The notes beneath the pieces are model-generated. The model searched no databases, was not told where the DNA came from, and was given only the letters and a program-made list of their open reading frames with translations. From Hygrophila difformis (lineage: Eukaryota; Streptophyta; Magnoliopsida; Lamiales; Acanthaceae): DNA of 64,000 nt. The translations under genes and the position numbers were made by a program. Below, piece by piece: positions 1 to 8,503 of the stretch (positions are counted from its first letter, which is position 1; the number at the start of each line of letters is the position of its first letter). The DNA is taken from assembly GCA_030278955.1 (NCBI GenBank), contig JAOANR010000003.1, positions 19,057,050 through 19,121,049 of the forward strand. Reading direction: 5' to 3'.

Positions 1-659
1 AGGTGACTCCATAAGTATTCCTTGAAGGGCCGTGATTGTTATCATAATAGCTCCTAAGGTCGCAAAGTCTCTTCTTAGGTTGTCCTTGAAAGGGTGAGAT
101 AAATTCCTCATAACTTGATAGCCACCCTCTAACTTGAAGTCGAAGATCCTTGAGTCTTCGTCTATTCTTGCACAGAGGAGCAAAGAGCCAAATTCCTTTC
201 TCTTGTTCTTCAATTTCATCCTTACTTAAGAGCATAAGAGCTTTTACATAAATGGATGGAGGGTGATTATCAGTGATTGCAGGTTTTAAGAGTTTAAATG
301 CTGCTTGTTCATTCTTATCTTTAACAAAAAAACGCAATGCCTCATGTAACTGGTACATCCAATTTCCTATATTTTTGCAGCTTTCAAGGAAAACACTTTG
401 TGTCTCTTCAAAATTTCGCCATCCCCATGCGGAAAAATCTTCAAGAGAAGCCTTTTTCAAGACTAAAGGATGATGGGTAGCCTTTTCAAGCTCTTTGCAA
501 ACTATTTTACAGTTAAAGACAGTCTCAAGGTGGTCAAATGCCAATCTCGATAAAATGTTTCCAAGAATCTCATAAGGAAGATCTGTGATCTGAGTTTCCC
601 CCGATCCAGATTTCTTTATTGAAGTCCTTGGTTGCTTTGATGAAGTTCCAATTTCATAG
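1..659 (-). CDS. F-box gene A in element L (second exon, runs off left edge)
   Basis: The reading frame is open from 659 to the window edge. An F-box follows a Ser/Lys-rich leader (around ITDLPYEILGNILSRL), then helical TPR/SEL1-like sequence (residues WMYQLHEALRFF, then KLLKPAITDNHPPS), like the plant F-box proteins of the At2g35280 type. The expected role is substrate receptor of an SCF ubiquitin ligase. I start it at 659 because a pyrimidine tract and AG (661-660) precede it, in the same phase as genes B, C and D. An in-frame ATG at 712 exists, but the 18 residues it adds are just the translated pyrimidine tract. No first exon was found between 660 and 821. The copy in R (A', 24622-25365) shows the likely C-terminus with a CxxC motif. 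There is no frame break in the visible part. Confidence 0.7.
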
Positions 660-821
660 CTGAATAAGATTAAAAACAATAATAGAATTAAAACAAAGAG
701 AATGTAATTCATTAATGAAAAAGGGATGTACAGTTTTAAGTCATCCAGATAATTCTTTGCCCCGAAACAAAAAGCACAAAAGATTACAAGCAAGGAAATT
801 ATGAACTGCTTGATTTCTAAA

Positions 822-1575
822 TTAGTCTAATTCTAGCAATTCTTCTTCATTCTGATCTTCTTCTCCATTGTTCCATTGCTCCCAATCAAATAATATGCTC
901 AGTTCTCCACTTGCTCTTCTATATTGCTTGACATAATCAAACAGTTCACATGGAACACACTCCATCCTTTCATTGAAAGGTAGTTGCTTTCGCTCTTGAA
1001 TGGAGTGATTCTTGCAAAAACTCCTTTCCTCTTGATCAAAGAATGGGTTTGGGAACTTATCACCATAAAGAAGCCAGTGCAGAACACTCATTTTTAGGAA
1101 GAGTAGATCAAAAGGATCCTGGGTTACAGATTTAATCAACTGAATTCCTTCCTCATCCAGCTGTGGGTCTTGTTTGGAAAGCAGTAAAAGGGATCTTATG
1201 AAAATAGTTGGTTTGTGTTTATCATCTAATCCGGGCTTTAGAATTTCATAAGCTTTTTCTTCATTTTTATCCTCCACAAAGGATATCAATGCAGGCTCAA
1301 TATTAAACATATAATTGCCTGCATCCTGACATCCTTTAATGAATTTGACCTGATTACTTGGGTAAACATCTCCTCTCCAAATAGCACAGGTCTCCAAATT
1401 AGCTCTCTTTAGAGCTAACGATGATCTGCTTGCTGAGAAGAATTGCTTAGATGTTTCAGATGCTCTAAAAAGTGCCTTTATGCTCTCCATTCCTAATCTT
1501 GACAGAATGTCTCCCAATAACTCAGTTGGTAAATCAAGTATTTGAGTTTCCAAGAGTTGAGGGATTTCGACATTT
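822..1575 (-). CDS. F-box gene B in element L
   Basis: The N-terminal F-box (LDLPTELLGDILSRLG) is followed by a helical repeat region, including LISFVEDKNEEKAYEILKPG, which resembles SEL1/TPR repeats of At2g35280-type F-box proteins. The C-terminal part has the spaced cysteine/histidine pattern FCKNH then ECVPC, found with variations in C, D and E, and an acidic tail. The predicted role is SCF substrate receptor; the substrate is unknown. A splice acceptor (CAG at 1578-1576 after a pyrimidine tract) leads into 1575 in the phase used by C and D, but no local first exon is visible. The in-frame ATG at 1553 is the fallback start (243 aa). The frame is fully open, whereas the R copy has two nonsense codons. 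It lies about 200 bases downstream of C on the same strand. Confidence 0.75.
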
Positions 1576-1772
1576 CTGAAAAGAAAAGGAGGAAAAACAC
1601 AGAATTAAGAGTTAAACTCAACATTTATGTAGTAATTAAGAAATGAGATTAGATTTTATTATCAAAACCAGGCTGCATTACATGATACAAAAGACCTGAT
1701 CTAGTGACAGTTTCAAGGTCTAAAATTAGAAGAATTGTCACAGCATCAATCTCTTCCTCCTTCATCCAAGAA

Positions 1773-2712
1773 TTATTCATTAATGCTATAGTTGTCATAG
1801 TTCTCCCTTGCTGCCATCCTAAAATCAGCTATGGCTCTATTTGTGTCACAACAGAGATAGCTGATCTGATCTGCTGTATGATTAAAGTATAATGGCCTAT
1901 GGAGGCTTTCCTGATCGTGATCTTCTATAATACAGAATTCCCTCTTTTTCTGGCCTAAAAATGGATTCGGAACATATTCCCATTCTGAAAGTAGGGTGAG
2001 AAGATTATATCTAAACTCATAGCTATTTAATCTATCACTTAGAATAGGACTAATTAAGTGAAGCCCTGCATCTATTTCTTCTCTAGAACTTTTACTTAAA
2101 CAGCATAAAGCTTTAAAATATCGAGAAAACTTGAAATTATCTTCTATTCCTCCTTCCAGGATTTGAAACGCCTTGTATTCTTTTCCCTGTGTAAAAAGTT
2201 CCATAGCCTTTTGTAGGTTCAGAATGTGATTCTTAGCCTTTCTACAGGCATGTAGAAACTTGATTTTACCAGAAGATTCATTAGAGATTCTTTTAAAGGC
2301 CGGATCCTCTACATTAAATCTCCGGAGAACAGTAGGGTAGTTTGAGACTATTGTAAATGTCGAACAGGTTTGTTTGCAATGGAGAAAATCTTCGAAGCTG
2401 CTCTGCCCTACTCGTGACAGAATCTCCCCAATGACGTCCAATGGAAGATCAGTCAGGTGTAAAGCAGAGAACTCAGAAGCTTGCTCCTCGCTGTTGTTTA
2501 ATCGAGTTTTAAAGAAGGAAGATCTGTTGAAATTATACTCCAAGTTTTACAATTAGGGAAGAATGAGAATGGATGAAGAGAATTTATACGAAATGAAAAA
2601 CTTAAACCCTAGTATGAGTAGAACACTACAATGCAGAATGTAAAAATTTTGAAACACCAGGAAGAAATGCGCTGAAGAATGAATGGAGAGCTTACGGGTT
2701 GTTGCTCGCCAT
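1773..2712 (-). CDS. F-box gene C in element L, two exons
   Basis: Exon 1 is 2712-2696 (17 bases, MASNNP begun) and ends at a GTAAG donor. The acceptor is the AG at 2492-2491, so exon 2 is 2490-1773, and the join is in frame (phase 2). The F-box (LTDLPLDVIGEILSRVGQSS) is followed by a helical segment with NLQKAMELFTQGKEYKAFQILEG and a C-terminal FC...CC pair (QISYLCCDTN). This is the At2g35280-type layout, so an SCF substrate receptor is the inferred role. An uninterrupted ORF also runs from an ATG at 2543, but its first 18 residues are intron sequence. An AATAAA lies about 110 bases past the stop, so C may be able to terminate before B. C diverges clearly from B, D and E. Confidence 0.75.
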
Positions 2713-2942
2713 AAAGATTGTTCCTGAAGCTGATGATATTTTGAATGATTCTGGATAAGGGTTTCGCAACTAGAAGAAGAAGAAACTTAAAAATGGCAGT
2801 TTCTCCTCGAGAGAAAATATGAATAGGTATGAGAATGATTTGAAAAGATAAGGAAGTTATAGGGTATAAAAATGGGCTGGCCTGGTTAAAGAATAAAGAG
2901 TAGGGTACTCAAGTATTTTTCTAGATTGTACTCATTCATTCT

Positions 2943-3421
2943 AGGCCTGCCACATCAGTGAGACTGGTTATTAATTTAAAAATTGAGTTAATAAACCCAC
3001 ACAAACGTAAATTGGATAAAATTAGATTGGTTGAAAAACAAAGCGAGAGGTAAACGTTTGAAAAGAATTAAGGCTTCTAAATTGTACATTGAGTCTGGTT
3101 AGATTTTTTTTAAATCGGACTCTTCACCCAATTCATCTTAATGCCAAACAAAATCTACCCTTAATTTCTTTATTTTAAGGTTACCAATCCTTTCCTTTCA
3201 TTCCCTGATTATACTTCCTCTCTTAGCCTAAGGAATGTTCAGTGAAGTGCTGTGATCTGAGTTTCCTCTATCCAGACTCCTTTGATAAGCATAAAAGATT
3301 GAAAGTACAAGAATTGTAAAACATAATAATTAAACAGCTCCAAAATACATCAAAAGGTTCCTGGAAATACAAAAATATATAATACTATAGCATTTCCTTA
3401 CTCTGGAAAGCACTGAACTAT
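2943..3421. other. Spacer between F-box genes D and C
   Basis: AT-rich sequence with no convincing reading frame. The side nearer C (about 2860-2960) resembles the sequence upstream of C' in R (22300-22430), including the stretch reading TTAACTCAATTTT on the minus strand, so it is probably the 5' flank of C. Nothing else is supported here. Confidence 0.4.
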
Positions 3422-4529
3422 TCAAGGATTAACAATTTCCTCATCATCAGAATCAGTCCACATGAATTCATCAGGGAACACCTCGCCACAATACAATCTA
3501 AATTGCCTTACCATGTCAAAGAATTGACAAGGAATACAGTCCATCCTAATGTGTGGTGGTAACAAGGCTCGAACCTGCAAAGTATGAGCCTTGCAATAGC
3601 TCCTCTCTTGTTGCCCTTGAAAAGGGTTTGGGATTTTCGGAATATGAATCAGCCAATGAAAAAGGTAGAGTTTAATAAAAACCACTTCTAGGACATTTGA
3701 AGCCACTGTTTTGATCAACTCTAAACCTTCTTCATTCAACTTGTCATCTTGTTTTGTTAAGAGAAGCATTGTTCTGAGCAGAATAGTGGGTTGATGCCCA
3801 TCATCTAGTCCTGGCTTAAGGAGTTCAAAGGCCTTCTTCTCATCTCGTTCATCCACAAATGCTTTCAATGCAGGTTCGATGTTGAACATAAAGTTCCCTG
3901 CATTTTGGCACTCTTGAATAAATTTTTTCTGGTTATCAGGATAAACGTCTTCTCTCCATCTCATGCATGATTCCAAGTCTGCTCTCTTGAACACAAGATG
4001 AGTTTTGCTTGCTTGATAAAATAATGGAGAGACTTCTGCTACCCTGAAGAGCTCCCTAACATTGTCTTTTCCGATTCTTGACAAAATATCCCCCAGCAAC
4101 TCAGTGGGTAAATGAGATATCTGGGTTTCAACGCGCTGTGGATTCCTAGCATTTCTGTTTCCAGAAAATAATACAATAACGAATGCAGAGGGATACTTTT
4201 ATGATGGAACCGAAAATTCAAAAATGGGGTTTCATTCCTATTGTGAAGCTCCAAAAGTCTCATATGGATAATGCGTCGGTTACAAACTAAAGGTTTCAGA
4301 AAAGACTCTCTAGATTAATCACTGTTTAAATGAGTGTAGAGAAACGGCTTTTAGTTATGAGAAATCTTAAATGTTTAATCTTTCCGTTTTCTAAAGCCAT
4401 TTCTCGAAAAATATGGAATCATGAACCCTAGGTCTAGAAATGTAATTCGGCAACAAACTTTGCAGCATAGAACCAAAAATAAATGAAAGATAGGATGAAC
4501 TAGATTGCTTACGGATTGTTCTCAGCCAT
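3422..4529 (-). CDS. F-box gene D in element L, two exons; absent from R
   Basis: Exon 1 is 4529-4513 (17 bases, MAENNP begun) with a GTAAGC donor. The intron is 4512-4155, and exon 2 is 4154-3422 after an ACAG acceptor. The join is in frame (phase 2), giving roughly 249 residues. The F-box is HLPTELLGDILSRIGKDN. Helical repeats include ALKAFVDERDEKKAFELLKPG, and the C-terminus has SYCKAH and DCIPC plus an acidic tail. D is closest to B in wording (RRANLE/KRADLESC, LLLLSKQD/MLLLTKQD), so it probably arose by duplication of a B-like gene. No counterpart is seen in R between E' and C'. The predicted role is SCF substrate receptor. The ORF is intact. Confidence 0.75.
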
Positions 4530-4928
4530 TTTCTTCGTCGATTGGGTTTCTGAATGAACTTGCTTACGAGAATGATTGAGAATGATGAAAATGGTGTGTG
4601 GCGATTTCTTCTTGAATGAGAAAAGAAAATCTGATGAAAGAGTTTTGAAATGACAACTGAGAGGAATGACTGCAAGGATAAAGCCGCCCTAGTTTTATCT
4701 AAGGACTGCAGGGGTCAAGATAGTAAATCTTGTCTCTGCAGAGAGTAATGATTAAGCCTAGAATAAGCCTATTTTAAAAAAAAAAAATTTATTTAAAATG
4801 ACTCAGATAAAAATCTAGTGTAAAAGATAGGATCAAGTCGTTTCCTTTTTAGAAGAATGAAGCGAGGAGTACATATCATCATCAGAGGGCTTAAAATTTG
4901 GATACAAATTAAGAGATTACATAATCAT
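4530..4928. other. Spacer between F-box genes E and D
   Basis: AT-rich non-coding sequence with an A-run at about 4773-4789. The part nearest 4529 should hold the 5' flank of D. I see no clear TATA box and no ORF of its own. Confidence 0.35.
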
Positions 4929-5669
4929 TCAATTTGAATCTGGATCAGTTTCTAATTCTGACTCAGATTCAATTACATTTTCATTAAAATCTTCTCTTAA
5001 TCTTCTAATCAAACTAGTAACCTCACAACACAAACAATCAATGTTTGTGGCACCATAATTAAAGTGTGGAGGTTCCCTAACTAAGTCCCTACTGTGTGGC
5101 GCTAAGTAATCACAGTAATCGCGATGCCCTTGTCCGCGAAAGGGATTAGGCTCTTCTTCACTTTCGATAAACAACTTGCTGATCTTCTCCTCGATCTTGT
5201 GAATATGTTCTTCCTCTTTAAGGATTGATCCAAGAAGATACAATCCTTCATCAATTTCTTCAAGGCTCTCCGAACTCAGAAGAATGAAGGCCTTGATGAA
5301 GATTGAAGGGTGATGGTTGTCCTCGATTCCAGGCTTGAGGATTTCAAAAGCAGCTTCCTTGAGCCCTGTGTTGCAGAAGATCGAGAGTGCAGGTTCAAGT
5401 TTCAGCATGAAATTCCCTGCCTCTCTGCATCTTCGCAGTATTTGAACGTAATGAGAATCAAGCGTCCTCTCTGCAGTCATTCGCCTCTCTACATTCGCTC
5501 TCCTCCATACTACAGGCACCTTACTTGCTCTGGCGAACTTCTTGCAAGTTGGGGCTGCCCTGGCTACATCCTTCATTTCTTCCCTTCCCAGCCTTGAAAG
5601 AATATCTCCTAAGATTTCATCAGGAATGTCTAGAATAGATGTTCTAGCATTGGGAGCTGCTGCGGCCAT
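4929..5669 (-). CDS. F-box gene E in element L, intronless
   Basis: A complete single ORF of 246 aa. The F-box is ILDIPDEILGDILSRLGREE. Helical repeats include ALSIFCNTGLKEAAFEILKPG, and the C-terminus has DYCDYLAP and IDCLCCEV with an acidic tail. It lines up with D across the position of D's intron: the N-terminus MAAAAPNAR matches D's spliced MAENNP/NAR with no intron in between. E therefore looks like a processed (retro-copied) version of the intron-containing genes. It is the first gene after pol and has a TATA box about 85 bases upstream of the ATG. The R copy E' begins the same way but is broken after about 150 residues. An SCF substrate receptor role is inferred from the F-box. Confidence 0.8.
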   Translation of the reverse strand: MAAAAPNARTSILDIPDEILGDILSRLGREEMKDVARAAPTCKKFARASKVPVVWRRANVERRMTAERTLDSHYVQILRRCREAGNFMLKLEPALSIFCNTGLKEAAFEILKPGIEDNHHPSIFIKAFILLSSESLEEIDEGLYLLGSILKEEEHIHKIEEKISKLFIESEEEPNPFRGQGHRDYCDYLAPHSRDLVREPPHFNYGATNIDCLCCEVTSLIRRLREDFNENVIESESELETDPDSN

Positions 5670-5750
5670 TCTGATTTCTGATAAAGGTTTTAGGATAATT
5701 TCTTAGGGTGGAAATGTTCGAGATGAAAGGAGAGAAGGATTCGACTAGAT

Positions 5751-5756
5751 TTTATA
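5751..5756 (-). promoter_or_regulatory. TATA box for F-box gene E
   Basis: TATAAA on the minus strand within TGTTATAAAATC, about 82 bases before the ATG of E. R has TATAAATA at the matching place (21320-21327). This suggests that the first cargo gene has its own polymerase II promoter rather than depending only on the LTR. Confidence 0.6.
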
Positions 5757-5894
5757 ACAGAAAAACTAAATTCTGCCATAATTACAAGCGGTTGAAACGA
5801 CGGGTGATGGTTGGTATAAGAGAAGAAGAAGAGTCTGAAAAGGGTATTTTGGTCTTTGGGAAGTTTGAAAATCTATCCGTTCAGTATTCCCAGA

Positions 5895-6165
5895 CTCTCG
5901 CTTTGTCGAATGTGATCGCTGGTATAAAAACCGTTTCTCGCTTTGTTAATTACAACGCGAGAAAACATTCTTGTACAGTTTTCAGAGAAAATAGTCACGC
6001 TTTGTATTTCGACAAAGCGTAGACATCAAACTCTTATTACTTAACAACTTATCAGATTTCATGAGATAAGAATTTGAACTGATCACCTCGCGTCATAACT
6101 TTTACAAAGCGTGAGCAAGAGTAGTTCCTTTTAAATCACGCTTTGCCAAAATTACAAGAGCGTGG
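5895..6165. repeat. Cluster of CTCGCTTTGT / ACAAAGCGAG stem-loops between pol and E (L)
   Basis: Within about 270 bases the 8-mer CGCTTTGT or its complement, with near matches, recurs at about 5899, 5939, 5998, 6011, 6103 and 6139. Most are paired as inverted repeats 25-30 bases long, for example 5937-5961, 5996-6020, 6088-6114 and 6137-6164. Similar pairs occur in the matching spacer of R and in both LTRs. Function is unknown; protein-binding sites or hairpin RNA are possible. Confidence 0.6.
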
Positions 6166-6357
6166 CCTCAGAATCCATTCATACTTTATTTCCAAACACT
6201 TAATACTCAAAAACCTGGTTGAAGATTCTTATCTCATCTTCCTTCATTCCATCACAGCTTCATTTCTCGAATTCCTGAAAATAAAGAATAAAAGAATTAG
6301 AGATGGAAAATGTATCTAAAGAAAAAGGGAAATACTACTCAGTTAACCTGGGTAGTA

Positions 6358-6385
6358 TCCACCCCCCTATTTTTTTTTTTTTTAA
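6358..6385 (-). promoter_or_regulatory. Internal polypurine tract after pol (L)
   Basis: On the minus strand a run of A is followed by TAGGGGGGTGG, directly after the pol stop. A short inverted repeat (ATACTAC/GTAGTAT) follows within 30 bases. R has the same arrangement at 20630-20653. It could be a central polypurine tract, or a relic of the ancestral 3' tract from before the cargo was gained. Confidence 0.5.
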
Positions 6386-6395
6386 GAACAAAATA

Positions 6396-7548
6396 CTAAG
6401 GGTTATCCAAATATTCAGTTTGAATATTTAAATCTTGTTGACCAATATACTCCTTTAGCCTGTGTCCATTTACAGTCTTTTCTCCTTCACTGAGCATAAT
6501 TGTAACTGCTCCATTGTCATGAACGGCTACAACAGGAAATGGTCCTGTCCACCTTGATCTGAGCTTACCTGGAAATAATTTCAAACGAGAATTATAAAGC
6601 AAAACCAATTGACCAACAGAAAATTCCTTATGTTTAATTTTTGAATCATGAATTTTCTTAGTTCGATCTTTATAAATTTTGCTGCTTTCATATGCTTCCA
6701 GCCTCATCTCTTCCAACTTAGACAGATCAAACTTCCTCTTATCTTGTCCTGACTGGAAATCCATATTGAGCATTTTAATGGCCCAATATGCTCTATGTTC
6801 TAGCTCAACTGGAAGATGGCATGCTTTTCCAAAAACTAATCTGTAGGGAGACATTCCTGTAGGAGTCTTAAAAGCAGTTCTGTAAGCCCATAAAGCATCA
6901 TCTAGCTTCTTTGACCAGTCTTTTCTTGTAATATTCACAGAAGCTTGTAAAATATGCTTGATTTCCTTATTGAATACCTCCACCTGTCCACTTGTCTGAG
7001 GGTGATATGGTGATCCAACTTTATGATGAACACCATACTGCTTCAGTAATTTCTCAAAGAGTTTATTCATAAAGTGAGATCCTCCATCAGATATAATGGC
7101 ACGAGGGGCTCCAAACCTGGTAAAAATATTCTTCTGTAGAAACTTAGTAACTTGTTTAGCTTCATTATTGGGTAAGGCTACTGCTTCTACCCATTTTGAG
7201 ACATAATCAGCAGCTACTAGAATATAATGATTACCAAAAGATGGGGGAAAAGGTCCCATAAAATCAATCCCCCAAACATCAAATATCTCTACTTCTAAAA
7301 TCCCTTTTTGAGGCATTTCTTCTCTCATTGAAATGTTTCCCAGTCTTTGACATCTGTCACACATCTTTATAAGTTTCTGAGAATCCAAAAAGATAGTTGG
7401 CCAGTAAAACCCACAGTCTAAAACTTTTCTAGCAGTTCTAGCAGGACCATGATGGCCTCCTAAAGGGTTCTCATGACACTTTCTAACAATTTGAAAACCT
7501 TCTTTTTCATGAACACAGCGCCTAATAACCTGATCAGAACAAAACTTG
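6396..7548 (-). pseudogene. Integrase end of pol, element L
   Basis: This frame starts just after a homopolymer run at about 7550 that breaks pol. It holds the integrase zinc-binding region (HEN and GGHHG, then CDRCQ), and a core with the acidic triad in [16 protein letters not shown] and GQVEVFNKE. It ends with a C-terminal domain ([16 protein letters not shown]) and a stop at 6396-6398. No chromodomain is visible, consistent with the Athila/Tat side of Ty3 elements. The domain itself is intact; only its link to RT/RNase H is frameshifted. It would integrate element cDNA in the nucleus. Confidence 0.85.
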
Positions 7549-8503
7549 AATTAAAAAAAAAAGGATCATCCCAATAGTATTTCTGAATTTCTCTGAAAAA
7601 CCTTGACTTCTGATGAGAATCTTTAAACTTTGGGACAATCTTGCAAGCTAGATAATTAGCAAAATCTGAAAACCAAGGACAATCAAATTGATGCAACTGC
7701 AAAGCATACAATTGTTCATCTGGAAATTTATCATTTATAACTTCCTCCTTCTCTGTTTTCTCCTCCAATCTAGAAAGATGGTCTGCTACTCCATTATCTT
7801 TTCCTTTTCTATCTTTGATAATAATGTCAAATTCTTGTAAAAGTAAAACCCATCTTATCAGCCTCGGTTTGGCTTCTTGCTTCGAGAAGAGATATCGTAA
7901 TGCAGTATGATCTGTGTAAACTATAGTTTGGGCTCCAATAAGATACTGTCTGAACTTGTCAAAAGCAAAAACTACAGCATACATTTCCTTTTCTGTAGTA
8001 GTGTAGTTTATCTGAGCATCATTAAGAGTATGGCTAGCATAATAGATAACATGATGTTTGCCTTCTTTATGTTGCCCCAAAACTGCTCCTACTGCATTCT
8101 CACTTCCATCACACATAAGCTCAAAAGGTAGACTCCAATCAGGAGACTGAACTATAGGTGCAGTGATTAATTTCTCCTTCAAAGTCTTAAAAGCAATCAA
8201 GCAATCTTCATCAAAGCTAAATGTCACATCCTTATGAAGAAGATTACATAAAGGTCTTGCTATCTTAGAAAAGTCCTTAATAAACCTTCTATAAAAACCA
8301 GCATGACCAAGAAAACTCCTTACTGCCTTAATTGTTTTGGGTGGCGGTAAATTTGCTATCACAGAAACCTTAGCTTTATCTACTTCTATTCCTGCTCTAG
8401 ATACTTTGTGTCCTAGGACAATTCCTTCCTGAACCATGAAATGACACTTTTCCCAGTTAAGAACTAGGTTAGTGTCCTCACATCTCTGCAAATTTTTTGA
8501 CAA
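7460..8503 (-). pseudogene. RT C-terminus and RNase H of pol, element L
   Basis: Continues reverse transcriptase from [21 protein letters not shown] through the connection ([13 protein letters not shown]) to RNase H ([35 protein letters not shown], then DHLSRL). A one-base change in an A-rich run near 8480-8510 separates it from the RT palm. A second one in the T/A run at about 7550-7560 throws the frame off before integrase. R lacks about 13 residues ([13 protein letters not shown]) in its RNase H that are present here, so L is better preserved. Confidence 0.8.

Noticed and set aside
660..712. Signal anchor or membrane segment at the start of gene A (ATG at 712) and A' (24596)
   Set aside because: The hydrophobic residues are the translation of the pyrimidine tract before a phase-matched splice acceptor.
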